Assembly (NCBI GenBank): GCA_035946955.1
Contig: DASYYE010000525.1
Span: forward strand, 1 to 15,658
DNA: 15,658 nucleotides
Direction of reading: 5' to 3'
Source of the DNA: DASYYE01 sp035946955
GTDB lineage: Bacteria; Actinomycetota; Actinomycetes; Streptosporangiales; Streptosporangiaceae
Positions 1 through 6,500 of the stretch are shown here, in pieces. The notes beneath the pieces were generated by a model. The model was not told where the DNA came from, did not search any database, and worked only from the letters and a program-made list of their open reading frames with translations. The first letter of the stretch is position 1. Every line of letters starts with the position of its first letter. The position numbers and the translations under genes were made by a program.

Positions 1-326
1 TCGCGCAGCAGGCGCAACGCGGCCTCCAGCGTGTCGTACGCGGCACGAGCCCCCGCACGGTCCATGGACAACTGCTGGGTGGCCCGCAGGTACGCCCCGG
101 CGAAGCGCTGCGTCGGCTTGGTCCCGGTGAAGTACTCGGACTTGGCAGCGAAGGTGACCGGCCGGTCCACCATGAGCGGCAGGAAAACCGAGTCGAGGAG
201 CGATAGGTGGTTCGACGCGAGGATGGCCCCGCCGGAGCGGGGGATGTGCTCAGCGCCCGTGATCTGCGGACGCCACAGCAGATGTAGCAAGGGCCCCACG
301 ACGGCCCTGCTGACCCGGTACTTCAC
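1..326 (-). CDS. 1-acyl-sn-glycerol-3-phosphate acyltransferase (PlsC-like), 3' end cut by window
   Basis: Membrane-associated acyltransferase that would transfer an acyl group to lysophosphatidic acid in phospholipid synthesis. The first 108 residues are present, starting VKYRVSRAVVGPLL. The catalytic NHxxxxD motif is NHLSLLD at about residues 39-45, preceded by the usual 'G.E.IP..G..I.ASNH' context and followed by a PVTFAAKSEYF segment typical of the second PlsC block. The GTG start at 326 is chosen because GGAGGGG lies just upstream on the minus strand. The C-terminal half, including the later glycine/proline block, is outside the window. The start is only 34 nt after the stop of the alkaline-phosphatase-like gene, so the two are probably co-transcribed. 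Family assignment is firm. The exact acyl acceptor is not, since actinomycetes carry several PlsC paralogues. Confidence 0.88.
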   Translation of the reverse strand, partial: MKYRVSRAVVGPLLHLLWRPQITGAEHIPRSGGAILASNHLSLLDSVFLPLMVDRPVTFAAKSEYFTGTKPTQRFAGAYLRATQQLSMDRAGARAAYDTLEAALRLLR

Positions 327-360
327 TCCGACCCCTCCACCGATCCCAGCTTCACCGACC

Positions 361-2544
361 TCAGCGCACGTCGAGGATAGCGGGGTCATGTAGCGGCTGC
401 GGCTCCCCGCCCCCTGCTGGCACTGAGGCGAGGATCACAAGTGCCACCGGCAGTACCAGCGGCAGCCCGGCCGCCGGGACGGTGACTCCCGAGTCCTCCA
501 CGAACCACCCGAGTACCCCCACCAGCCATATCGCGGCCAGCGTCACCCTCAGCAGCCGGACCTCGGCATAGGCCCTGACCAGCGCGGTGGCCCGGAAGCG
601 CGCCGGCCAGGCGATGAGCAGTCCCGCCACCACGAGGACCAGGGGGATCACCGGTATGAAAGGGTTGGCGGTCAGCGAATGCAGGTTCGAGCTGGCCTTG
701 CGCGCGACAATTCCGTGGGCGCCACCGTGCAGTGCCTGGCCCACGAAACCCCCGAGGTCAGACTGGCCGGTGACGGCCGGCAGGAAGTAGTTGATGAGCG
801 CGAACGCGACCACGAGCGCGACCCCGCTTCCCGCGATCACCAGCAGGCGCGGCCTGGTCAGCCGTATCCCGGCCGCGACGGCCATCAGGATCAGCAACGC
901 CGGCACGATCGCGATGGTCCCGCCGACCTTGGCCCCGAAACCAGGCCACCCGGCCGCGATGACCGCGAAGGCGGCCACCGCCGCCATGGCGGCCAGGGCC
1001 CGCGCACGCGAGCCCTGCCGCAATGCCACGCCACCGAGCCAGGCGGCGCAGAGGATGCCGGAGGCGCCATAGATGGCCACACCGTTGTTGCCGAGGCCAT
1101 AGAACCTGCCTGCTTCGAGCAGGGAAAGACCGAACGGGGTCTCCAGCGCCAGCCTGGAACCGGTCATCATGTCCAGCCCGATCACCCCGAGGGTGACGGC
1201 ACCCACCACCCCTGGCGGCCCCATCGGATCACGCCGCCACGGCCCGGTCAGCGCGACCACCGCGACCACCACGGCCCAGGCCGCCGCGCTGACGTAGAGG
1301 ACCGCCGCGGGGTGCGGGAGGGTCCACCACGGGACCAGGCTGGCCAGGAACGTCCCGGCAGGCACCGAGGCGGCCCACACCCCCACGGCGCGCACCACCG
1401 CCCGTCGGCGTTTCCGGGGCTCCTCACCCCGGCCCCAGGGCAGCACCCAGATGAGTGCGAACAATGCGGGGTAACCGAACCCGACGAGCTGGTAGAACGG
1501 CGCGACCGTGTCTCGGTAGACCTGCGCGCCGGTGTCCTGCGCGACCAGCATCCTGACGGTGGCGGGCAGCGGGCCGCGGGGCAGCGACCGCAGCGGGGAT
1601 CCCACCACCGCCGATGGCACGTGCGTACCGAACCAGCCGAGCACGGTGGGGGTCAGGTCGGTGAGCTGGACGACCCCGGGCTGCCGGGTGGACGCCGTGC
1701 CCAGCAGGCCCGCACGGTAGCGGGGCCCATCGAGCACCGCCACCCGCAGGTGGGGCGAGACCAGGTCCCCGGGAGCCGTCACGACGAGCGTGGCGTCTGC
1801 TGGCAGGCCCGCGCGGATGACGCCGAGTTCCCGGTCATCGGCCCGCAGGGCCGCCGCACGCAGGCTACGTGGACCAGCGCTACCGGTCGGCAGGGAGCCG
1901 AGGTCCACGACCGTGAGCGGGCAGTGGCCCAGAACGGCCCGGGACAACCCTGCGGCGGTGGGAAGGTATCTCGCGACCTGCCCGTTCCTGTTGGCCAGTG
2001 CCAGCGCGCCGCCGCGGCCCACGGCAGTCACGCAGCGCCCCGCCCCCGGGGCACTTCCGAGCAGCCCCCACTGCGGGTTGGTGTCGAACTGGGCGTTGTA
2101 GGGCTCCAGGCGTGCCATCTGCGGCACGGATGCCGGGCCAGGACGTGACGCGGCCTGCGGTGCAGCCGGGACCACTGCAGGCACCGAAGGGCAGGTACCC
2201 GCCTGCGCAAGCGGCGGCACCGCCACCCGGGCCGCGCCGTTGAGCGTGAGCCACCCGTCAGCCGGGCATGTGCGCTGCTCGATCCCGCTGACCACCAGGG
2301 AACCTACCGACCCCTGCCCGGCCAGGCGCCACAGCACCGGGGTGAGCGTGGCGGACACATCGGTCCAGCGCAGCCCACCGACGCCGACCACGACCACCGG
2401 TCCGGTGGTGTGCCCGGGAACCTGCCCGCGTGGCGCAGCCACCGCAGCCGCGGGCATGGCCAGTGTCAATGCCGCAGCCGTGGCGCCGAGCACCACCGAG
2501 GCGAAATGAGCGCGCCGCACGCCGTCCACCGTATCCACTGCCAT
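361..2544 (-). CDS. Alkaline-phosphatase-fold protein with multi-pass membrane C-terminus
   Basis: About 727 residues. The N-terminus is signal-peptide-like: a short basic start, then a long Ala/Val/Leu stretch to about residue 37 ending AVAAP. An extracytoplasmic alkaline-phosphatase-superfamily-like domain follows: VVVVGVGGLRW (about 50-60), TPVLWRLAGQGSVGSL, a nucleophile-region candidate DGWLTLNGAAR (T100), and a late LTDLTPTVLGWFG block. The C-terminal half holds roughly ten or eleven hydrophobic helices. The fold would suggest hydrolysis or transfer on a phosphorylated envelope substrate. However, the first metal-binding Asp usual in the superfamily (V-x-D-G) is Gly here (GVGGLRW), so activity is uncertain. 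The ATG at 2544 is preferred because the reading frame upstream of it runs back through the divergent gene's promoter and adds a non-signal extension. It is probably the first gene of a unit with the acyltransferase. Specific function is not known to me. Confidence 0.72.
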   Translation of the reverse strand: MAVDTVDGVRRAHFASVVLGATAAALTLAMPAAAVAAPRGQVPGHTTGPVVVVGVGGLRWTDVSATLTPVLWRLAGQGSVGSLVVSGIEQRTCPADGWLTLNGAARVAVPPLAQAGTCPSVPAVVPAAPQAASRPGPASVPQMARLEPYNAQFDTNPQWGLLGSAPGAGRCVTAVGRGGALALANRNGQVARYLPTAAGLSRAVLGHCPLTVVDLGSLPTGSAGPRSLRAAALRADDRELGVIRAGLPADATLVVTAPGDLVSPHLRVAVLDGPRYRAGLLGTASTRQPGVVQLTDLTPTVLGWFGTHVPSAVVGSPLRSLPRGPLPATVRMLVAQDTGAQVYRDTVAPFYQLVGFGYPALFALIWVLPWGRGEEPRKRRRAVVRAVGVWAASVPAGTFLASLVPWWTLPHPAAVLYVSAAAWAVVVAVVALTGPWRRDPMGPPGVVGAVTLGVIGLDMMTGSRLALETPFGLSLLEAGRFYGLGNNGVAIYGASGILCAAWLGGVALRQGSRARALAAMAAVAAFAVIAAGWPGFGAKVGGTIAIVPALLILMAVAAGIRLTRPRLLVIAGSGVALVVAFALINYFLPAVTGQSDLGGFVGQALHGGAHGIVARKASSNLHSLTANPFIPVIPLVLVVAGLLIAWPARFRATALVRAYAEVRLLRVTLAAIWLVGVLGWFVEDSGVTVPAAGLPLVLPVALVILASVPAGGGEPQPLHDPAILDVR

Positions 2545-2602
2545 CCACACAGGCGGTCCGCTGCGCAGAGACGGTGCTGGCCAGACCGCTGCCCGGCCAG
2601 TC

Positions 2603-2631
2603 TTGGCGAACTTATGTCGTAGTGCGATAAT
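2603..2631 (+). promoter_or_regulatory. Sigma-70-type promoter for the GPR1/FUN34/YaaH-like gene
   Basis: A -35 box TTGGCG (2603-2608) and a -10 box GATAAT (2626-2631) are separated by exactly 17 bp, in an AT-richer patch that stands out from the GC-rich surroundings. The predicted transcription start near 2638 leaves a leader of about 30 nt. The spacer and -10 contain an imperfect inverted repeat (outer arms TTAT at 2612-2615 and ATAA at 2627-2630) that could bind a regulator, but it is weak. Confidence 0.65.
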
Positions 2632-2667
2632 TAAAAGGACAGTAACTTCGCGGCAAAGGAGGCCATG

Positions 2668-3288
2668 ATGTCGCAATTAGTGGCTCAGTCCATCATCAGC
2701 CTGCCTACCTCGCCATTCCCGCCCTTGGCGGTCGGGTTCATGGGCCTTGGGACCGGATACATGATCTACGGTCTGCAGGAGCTTTTCGATTACCCCAAAC
2801 GCGACGAGAAGGTGGACTTCGCAACTGGCATGTGGGGCATCTGGATGCCCGGGTTCATGCAGTTCATCACCGGTGTCTACCTGTTCCTCGGGCTCACGCT
2901 GTTCCACTCGTTCACAGCACCGGTCCTGTTCATGGCCGCACTGGCGTTCACGGCCTATGGCGTGCACTGGTTCGCGATCGGGTGGAACCGGTTGCGCCAG
3001 GCGGACCCACGGGTCAACGTGGGCATGACCATCGCGTTCACCGTGATCTCGGTGCTGGGCATAATCGTCTTCGCGAAAGCCGCCGACTACCCCGTAATGG
3101 GCCTGTTCATCGGCCTGACCTGCATCTACATCGCCGACTTCTTCGCCAGCCTCGGGAAGGACTCCCAGTTCTCCGGCCTTGGCGGCAAGGCCCTCGGGTT
3201 CCTCCACCTCGGCACCGGGGTCTGGCTCTTCTACCTCATGTTCGCCGACATCCTGGACGCCACAGCCCACTACAGCCTCTGGATCTGA
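2668..3288 (+). CDS. Six-helix membrane protein, GPR1/FUN34/YaaH (acetate/succinate channel)-like
   Basis: 206 residues with six evenly spaced hydrophobic segments. The N-terminal SPFPPLAVGFMGLG resembles the NPxPLGL region of the family. 'GMWGIWMPGFMQFITGVYLFLG' aligns with helix 2-3 of SatP, and 'ALAFTAYGVHWFAIG' with the conserved F-TSYG-FW block. Total length also matches (about 190-210). Members export or import acetate, succinate or ammonium. The match is recognisable but distant, so substrate is unassigned. Two ATGs are adjacent (2665 and 2668). The strong AAAGGAGG at 2655-2662 sits only 2 nt from the first but 5 nt from the second, so 2668 is chosen. It has its own promoter, divergent from the alkaline-phosphatase-like gene. 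Confidence 0.62.
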   Translation: MSQLVAQSIISLPTSPFPPLAVGFMGLGTGYMIYGLQELFDYPKRDEKVDFATGMWGIWMPGFMQFITGVYLFLGLTLFHSFTAPVLFMAALAFTAYGVHWFAIGWNRLRQADPRVNVGMTIAFTVISVLGIIVFAKAADYPVMGLFIGLTCIYIADFFASLGKDSQFSGLGGKALGFLHLGTGVWLFYLMFADILDATAHYSLWI

Positions 3289-3299
3289 CGTGAGGCGCG

Positions 3300-3321
3300 C
3301 CCGGCGAGCCTCGGTGCCGGG
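3300..3321 (+). terminator. Possible hairpin terminator after the GPR1/FUN34/YaaH-like gene
   Basis: A perfect 6-bp stem, CCCGGC (3300-3305) with GCCGGG (3316-3321), has a 10-nt loop and lies 12 nt after the stop codon. There is no T-run, so it would be a weak or L-shaped actinobacterial-type terminator. Confidence 0.35.
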
Positions 3322-3344
3322 TGTCACCAAGGTCCTTTAGGCTC

Positions 3345-3362
3345 GTGACCGAGGTGGGTCAC
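3345..3362 (+). promoter_or_regulatory. Inverted repeat enclosing the ribosome binding site of the methyltransferase gene
   Basis: GTGACC (3345-3350) and GGTCAC (3357-3362) are perfect inverted arms around the Shine-Dalgarno-like GAGGTG (3351-3356). The right arm abuts the ATG at 3363. A related palindrome, GGTGTCACC (3320-3328), lies just upstream. It could be an RNA hairpin presenting the ribosome site in its loop, or a protein operator. The geometry is seen in the sequence; the role is inferred. Confidence 0.4.
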
Positions 3363-4739
3363 ATGTTCCCCGCGAGCCTTTGCTTTACCTCGGTCTCGCT
3401 GTTCACCGGTGCCGGCGGCCTTGACACCGGGCTCTGCCGGGTGGGGGCATTTGACCTGCTGGCGTGTGTCGAACTGGTCGAGCCATTTTGCGAAACCCTG
3501 CGCACCAATCGCGACGCCGGCCGCCTGGGTACTCGCGCCACCCAGGTCATCCAGGCTGACATCGCCTCGCTCAACCCGGAAGACCTGATGGACTCGCTCG
3601 GCCTGGCTCCCGGTGAACTCGACCTCCTCATCGGCGGGCCGCCCTGCCAGTCATTCAGCACCGCAGGGCGCAGGCAGACCATCGCGGACCCACGTGGCAC
3701 CCTGGCCTGGGACTTCCTGCGGTTCGTCGACGTGCTCAGGCCCAAATTCTTCCTGATGGAGAACGTCCGGGGCCTGTTGTCAGCCGCGTTGCGCCACCGC
3801 CCGATCGCGGCCCGGCCGGAAAGAGGCGGGCCACCACTGCACGCGGAGGAAATGCCGGGCTCGGTCATGTCCTTGTGGGCGGCTGATGCCAGTTGTGTGG
3901 GCGGCGAGGCGTACCGCGTCGATTGTTTCGAGGTGAACGCGGTCAATTACGGCGCTCCTCAGCTGCGTGAACGGGTGCTCTTCATCGGCAACCGGCTCGG
4001 GCACCTGACGGCCTTCCCGCCGCCCACGCATGGCCCGGTCGACCCCGCCACCGGGCAGCCCCCCGCAGGGCTGGCACCCTTCACCACGCTGGGGGATGCC
4101 CTGACGGGCTTCCACGAGGACGACCAGGTCCTGATGGACTTCAGCCCACGCAAGAAGCGCTACCTGGCGATGGTGCCCCCAGGTGGCAACTGGCGTGCCC
4201 TGCCGCCGCAGGTGGCGCAGGAGTCCATGGGGCGCGCCTACCTCGCCAAGGGCGGCCGTTCCGGCTGGTGGCGCCGCCTGTCGTGGGATCTGCCCTGTCC
4301 CACGCTGGTCACGATGCCCAACCATGCGAGCACGTCCATGTGCCATCCGGAGGACGTCCGGGCACTCTCGGTCGGAGAGTGCGCCAGGGTCCAGGGGTTT
4401 CCCGACGGGTGGGTCTTCGCGGGGACGCCCGAGCAGCAGTACGCGCAGGTTGGCAACGCGGTGCCCACCCGGCTCGGGACGGTCGCGGGCGAGGTGATCG
4501 CCACGCACCTCGCGGCTGCTGCCGGCGGGGCGGCCGAGACGGCTGGCCACGAGCCCGGCGCCCTTCCGTCCTTCCGCCGGGTCTACCTCAAGTCACACGT
4601 CCGCACCAGGCAGTGGTACCGAAACGGCCAGGCGTACGTCTGGGACGGCCTGGGCGGCTCAGCCCACTATGGTGGTGCCACCCGCAGTGAGCGCAACCGC
4701 GCCGCTGAGCCTCCCGGACCGGCGGTTAGGACGACCTGA
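3363..4739 (+). CDS. C5-cytosine-specific DNA methyltransferase
   Basis: 458 residues. It transfers a methyl group from S-adenosylmethionine to cytosine C5 at a specific DNA site. Canonical motifs appear in order: I (FTGAGGLDTGL, about 14-24), IV with catalytic Cys95 in GGPPCQSFS, VI (LMENVRG, 131-137), VIII (QLRERVLFIGN, 200-210), a target-recognition region of about 90 residues, IX (SWDLPCPTLVT, 307-317) and X (QVGNAVP, 362-368). A tail of about 90 residues after motif X is longer than in many such enzymes and ends in a basic, Gly/Ser-rich stretch. The ATG at 3363 follows GAGGTG with 6-nt spacing and puts motif I at the expected distance from the N-terminus. The frame is open further upstream to a GTG at 3321, but that region shows no useful sequence. 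A Vsr-like gene follows after 13 nt and no restriction endonuclease is adjacent, so it may act as a solitary methyltransferase. Recognition site unknown. Confidence 0.93.
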   Translation: MFPASLCFTSVSLFTGAGGLDTGLCRVGAFDLLACVELVEPFCETLRTNRDAGRLGTRATQVIQADIASLNPEDLMDSLGLAPGELDLLIGGPPCQSFSTAGRRQTIADPRGTLAWDFLRFVDVLRPKFFLMENVRGLLSAALRHRPIAARPERGGPPLHAEEMPGSVMSLWAADASCVGGEAYRVDCFEVNAVNYGAPQLRERVLFIGNRLGHLTAFPPPTHGPVDPATGQPPAGLAPFTTLGDALTGFHEDDQVLMDFSPRKKRYLAMVPPGGNWRALPPQVAQESMGRAYLAKGGRSGWWRRLSWDLPCPTLVTMPNHASTSMCHPEDVRALSVGECARVQGFPDGWVFAGTPEQQYAQVGNAVPTRLGTVAGEVIATHLAAAAGGAAETAGHEPGALPSFRRVYLKSHVRTRQWYRNGQAYVWDGLGGSAHYGGATRSERNRAAEPPGPAVRTT

Positions 4740-4752
4740 ACCGGAGCCTGAT

Positions 4753-5199
4753 GTGGCATCTCAGACCGAGTGGGTCAGCACCCCGGCTGCCGCGCGGCTG
4801 CGGGGACGGCGGCAACGGGAGACCGAGCCCGAAATCCTGCTGCGCAAGGCACTGCACGCGGCTGGTGCCCGGTTCCGGCTGCACCGCAAGCTCGCCCAGG
4901 GCTGTACCCCCGATGTGGTCCTGCCTGGCCGGCGACTCGCGGTGTGGGTTGATGGCGACTTCTGGCACGGCTGCCCCGAGCATGGCAAGCGCACGTTCCG
5001 CGGGCCCAACGCCGCCCTGTGGGAGGCGAAGATCGCCCGGAACCAGGCACGGGACGAACGTGCCACCGAGACCGCGAACGGGCTCGGGTGGCACGCTGTC
5101 CGCCTGTGGGAATGCGAGATCCGGCGCGACCCAGCCGGGGCCGCCGCGCGGGTTCTCGGCGCGGCGGCTCCCGGGGGTCTGCCTGACGCTACGGGGTGA
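4753..5199 (+). CDS. vsr: Very-short-patch repair (Vsr-type) DNA mismatch endonuclease
   Basis: 148 residues. Vsr enzymes nick next to T:G mismatches left by deamination of 5-methylcytosine, which fits its place 13 nt after a C5-methyltransferase. Visible landmarks are the N-terminal ETEPEILLRKALHAAG helix (E25 region), TPDVVLPGRRLAVWVDG with catalytic Asp54, DFWHGCPEH (His72, Cys74, His77), and LGWHAVRLWECEI with Cys121. In E. coli Vsr zinc is held by C66, H71, C73 and C117. The equivalent of C66 here appears to be Asp69 (DFWH instead of CFWH), so the zinc site may be altered. The GTG at 4753 is chosen because GGAG sits 6 nt upstream. An in-frame ATG at 4669 lies inside the methyltransferase gene and would add 28 non-conserved residues. 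The 3' end overlaps the convergent beta-propeller gene by 11 bp. Confidence 0.85.
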   Translation: MASQTEWVSTPAAARLRGRRQRETEPEILLRKALHAAGARFRLHRKLAQGCTPDVVLPGRRLAVWVDGDFWHGCPEHGKRTFRGPNAALWEAKIARNQARDERATETANGLGWHAVRLWECEIRRDPAGAAARVLGAAAPGGLPDATG

Positions 5200-6391
5200 T
5201 CGCGATCGCGAGGGGAGAGCCCCCGATCATGATCGGCCGCAGGATCCTGTTGGTGGCGGTACGGATGGGGGTCACCGTGCCCGAAAGCTCATTGACCACA
5301 TAGACGGTCGTGCCGTTCGGGGTGACCGCGATGGCGATGGGGCCAGAGCCGGTCTTGACCGCCCGGAGGGCGGTGTTGGTAGCGGTGCTGATCGGCGTCA
5401 CCGTGCCCGAACCCTTGTTGGCCACGTAGGCGGTCTTCCCGTCCGGGGTGACCACGATGGCGATGGGGCCGCTGCCGACCTTGACCGGTGGGAGTGTGGT
5501 GTTGGTAGCGGTGCGGATGGGAGTCACCGTGTCACCGTCGGCGTCGGCGACATAGGCGGTCTTCCCGTCCGGGGTGACCGCGATGACGATGGGGAATGAC
5601 CCGACCTTGACCGGCCGCAAGGCGGTGTTGGTAGCCGTGCGTATCGGGGTCACCGTGCCATTGGTGTTGGCCACGTAGATGGTCTTCCCGTCCGGGGTGA
5701 TCGCAATGGCTTGCGGGGATGGCCCGACCTTGATGGGCGGCAGCGCTGTGTTGGTGGCGGTGCGGATGGGAGTCACCGTGCCAGTGCCGTTGAGCGCGCC
5801 GAAGTTGAGGACATAGGCCTTCTTCCCGTCCGGGGTGACCGCGATGGCTTCGGGGCCAGAGCCGGTCTTGACCGGCCGCAGGGCGGTGTTGGTGGCCGTG
5901 CGGATGGGGGTCACCGTGCCGCTGTTGGTGTTGGCGACATAGACGGTCCTCCCGTCCGGGGTGACCGCGATCGCTTGCGGGGTTTGCCCGACCTTGATCG
6001 CCGGGAGCGCGGTGTCGGTGGCCGTGCGGATGGGGGTCACCGTGTCTCCCCCGGTGTTGGCGACGTAGACGGTCTTCCCGTCCGGGGTGACCGCTACAGC
6101 TTCAGGGCCCAGCCCGACCTTGACCGGCGGGAGGGTGGTGTTGGTCGCGGTCTGGATGGGGGTCACCGTGGAGGTGTGTGTACCCGCGGCGGTCACATAC
6201 GCCATGACCTGATGGACCAGGCTCGTCCGCGCAGTCATGCCGCGGGCGTGCGTTGCCCCGAAGGCAGCCGACGGGCTGACCATGACCGCGGCGGCCGCAA
6301 CGGCGGCGGCGAGCGGTGCCGCCCGGACAGGCCACCGGGGAGCGGACCGGCCGGCGCTGGTGGCGGCAGGCTGGGACAAGGGGTGAGGCAT
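5189..6391 (-). CDS. Secreted YVTN-type beta-propeller repeat protein
   Basis: 400 residues. A typical signal peptide comes first: basic residues (RSAPRWPVR), then an Ala/Val-rich core ending SPSAAFGA at about residue 48. Eight copies follow of a roughly 42-residue unit of the form P-x-AIAVTPDGKTVYVAN-x-SGTVTPIRTATNTAL-PPIKVG, the hallmark of YVTN/lactonase-like propellers found in surface and secreted proteins. The chain begins mid-unit (YVTAAG..TVTPI) and ends mid-unit (PLAIAITP), so N- and C-terminal strands can complete one blade ('velcro' closure), predicting eight blades. One unit carries a small insertion (NFGALNGTG). The ATG at 6391 is chosen for an AGGAG 6 nt upstream and because it leads straight into the signal peptide. 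There is no LPXTG motif or C-terminal anchor. It lies downstream of the sigma-factor operon on the same strand. Ligand or enzymatic role is unknown. Confidence 0.85.
   Translation of the reverse strand: MPHPLSQPAATSAGRSAPRWPVRAAPLAAAVAAAAVMVSPSAAFGATHARGMTARTSLVHQVMAYVTAAGTHTSTVTPIQTATNTTLPPVKVGLGPEAVAVTPDGKTVYVANTGGDTVTPIRTATDTALPAIKVGQTPQAIAVTPDGRTVYVANTNSGTVTPIRTATNTALRPVKTGSGPEAIAVTPDGKKAYVLNFGALNGTGTVTPIRTATNTALPPIKVGPSPQAIAITPDGKTIYVANTNGTVTPIRTATNTALRPVKVGSFPIVIAVTPDGKTAYVADADGDTVTPIRTATNTTLPPVKVGSGPIAIVVTPDGKTAYVANKGSGTVTPISTATNTALRAVKTGSGPIAIAVTPNGTTVYVVNELSGTVTPIRTATNRILRPIMIGGSPLAIAITP
5200..6190. repeat. Eight tandem ~126-bp coding repeats in the beta-propeller gene
   Basis: The motif GTCACCGTG recurs at 5271, 5397, 5523, 5649, 5772, 5910, 6036 and 6162. 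Spacing is 126 bp five times, with single deviations of 123 and 138 bp. Copies stay very similar at DNA level (for example TTCCCGTCCGGGGTGACC recurs), which suggests recent duplication or gene conversion and makes copy-number change plausible. It is a protein-coding repeat, not a CRISPR or satellite. Confidence 0.85.
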
Positions 6392-6419
6392 GGCAGTCTC
6401 CTGACTCGTAGATAGGTGG

Positions 6420-6468
6420 TGGCAGTGCATCCAGGCGCCACTGCCAGATGCGCTCATGCGGCGCCTGG
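6420..6468 (-). promoter_or_regulatory. Interleaved inverted repeats in the leader of the beta-propeller gene
   Basis: Two perfect inverted repeats interlock. CCAGGCGCC (6431-6439) pairs with GGCGCCTGG (6460-6468), 9 bp. TGGCAGTG (6420-6427) pairs with CACTGCCA (6439-6446), 8 bp. They share base 6439 and are arranged arm A, arm B, arm A', arm B', so they are alternative structures or a strained pseudoknot. A third copy of the B arm, TGGCAGT (6391-6397), overlaps the start codon's first base and could also pair with 6440-6446, masking initiation. This may be a terminator for the upstream gene or a translational switch. No promoter-like boxes are evident between 6392 and 6500. Confidence 0.45.
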
Positions 6469-6500
6469 GGTTGGGACGGCCTTGGCAGAGGCAGGCTGGG

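Noticed and set aside
679..2148. Long plus-strand open frame (489 codons)
   Set aside because: It lies opposite the membrane protein gene, is rich in Arg/Gly/His/Gln/Pro with no recognisable domain, and is a GC-bias shadow.
2677..3330. Minus-strand open frame (217 codons) opposite the GPR1/FUN34/YaaH-like gene
   Set aside because: Highly acidic/His-rich shadow with no ribosome site; the plus strand has a strong promoter, ribosome site and six membrane helices.
3363..5199. Complete restriction-modification system
   Set aside because: The second gene matches Vsr mismatch endonucleases in length and motifs, and no restriction endonuclease is seen on either side.
5200..6190. Possible CRISPR array or satellite
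   Set aside because: The period is 126 bp, a multiple of three; copies are in frame, and the whole unit is conserved rather than alternating repeats and unique spacers.
5711..6415. Plus-strand open frame with repeats (234 codons)
   Set aside because: Its repeats are the antisense reading of the beta-propeller units; the minus-strand gene has the signal peptide, ribosome site and YVTN motifs.
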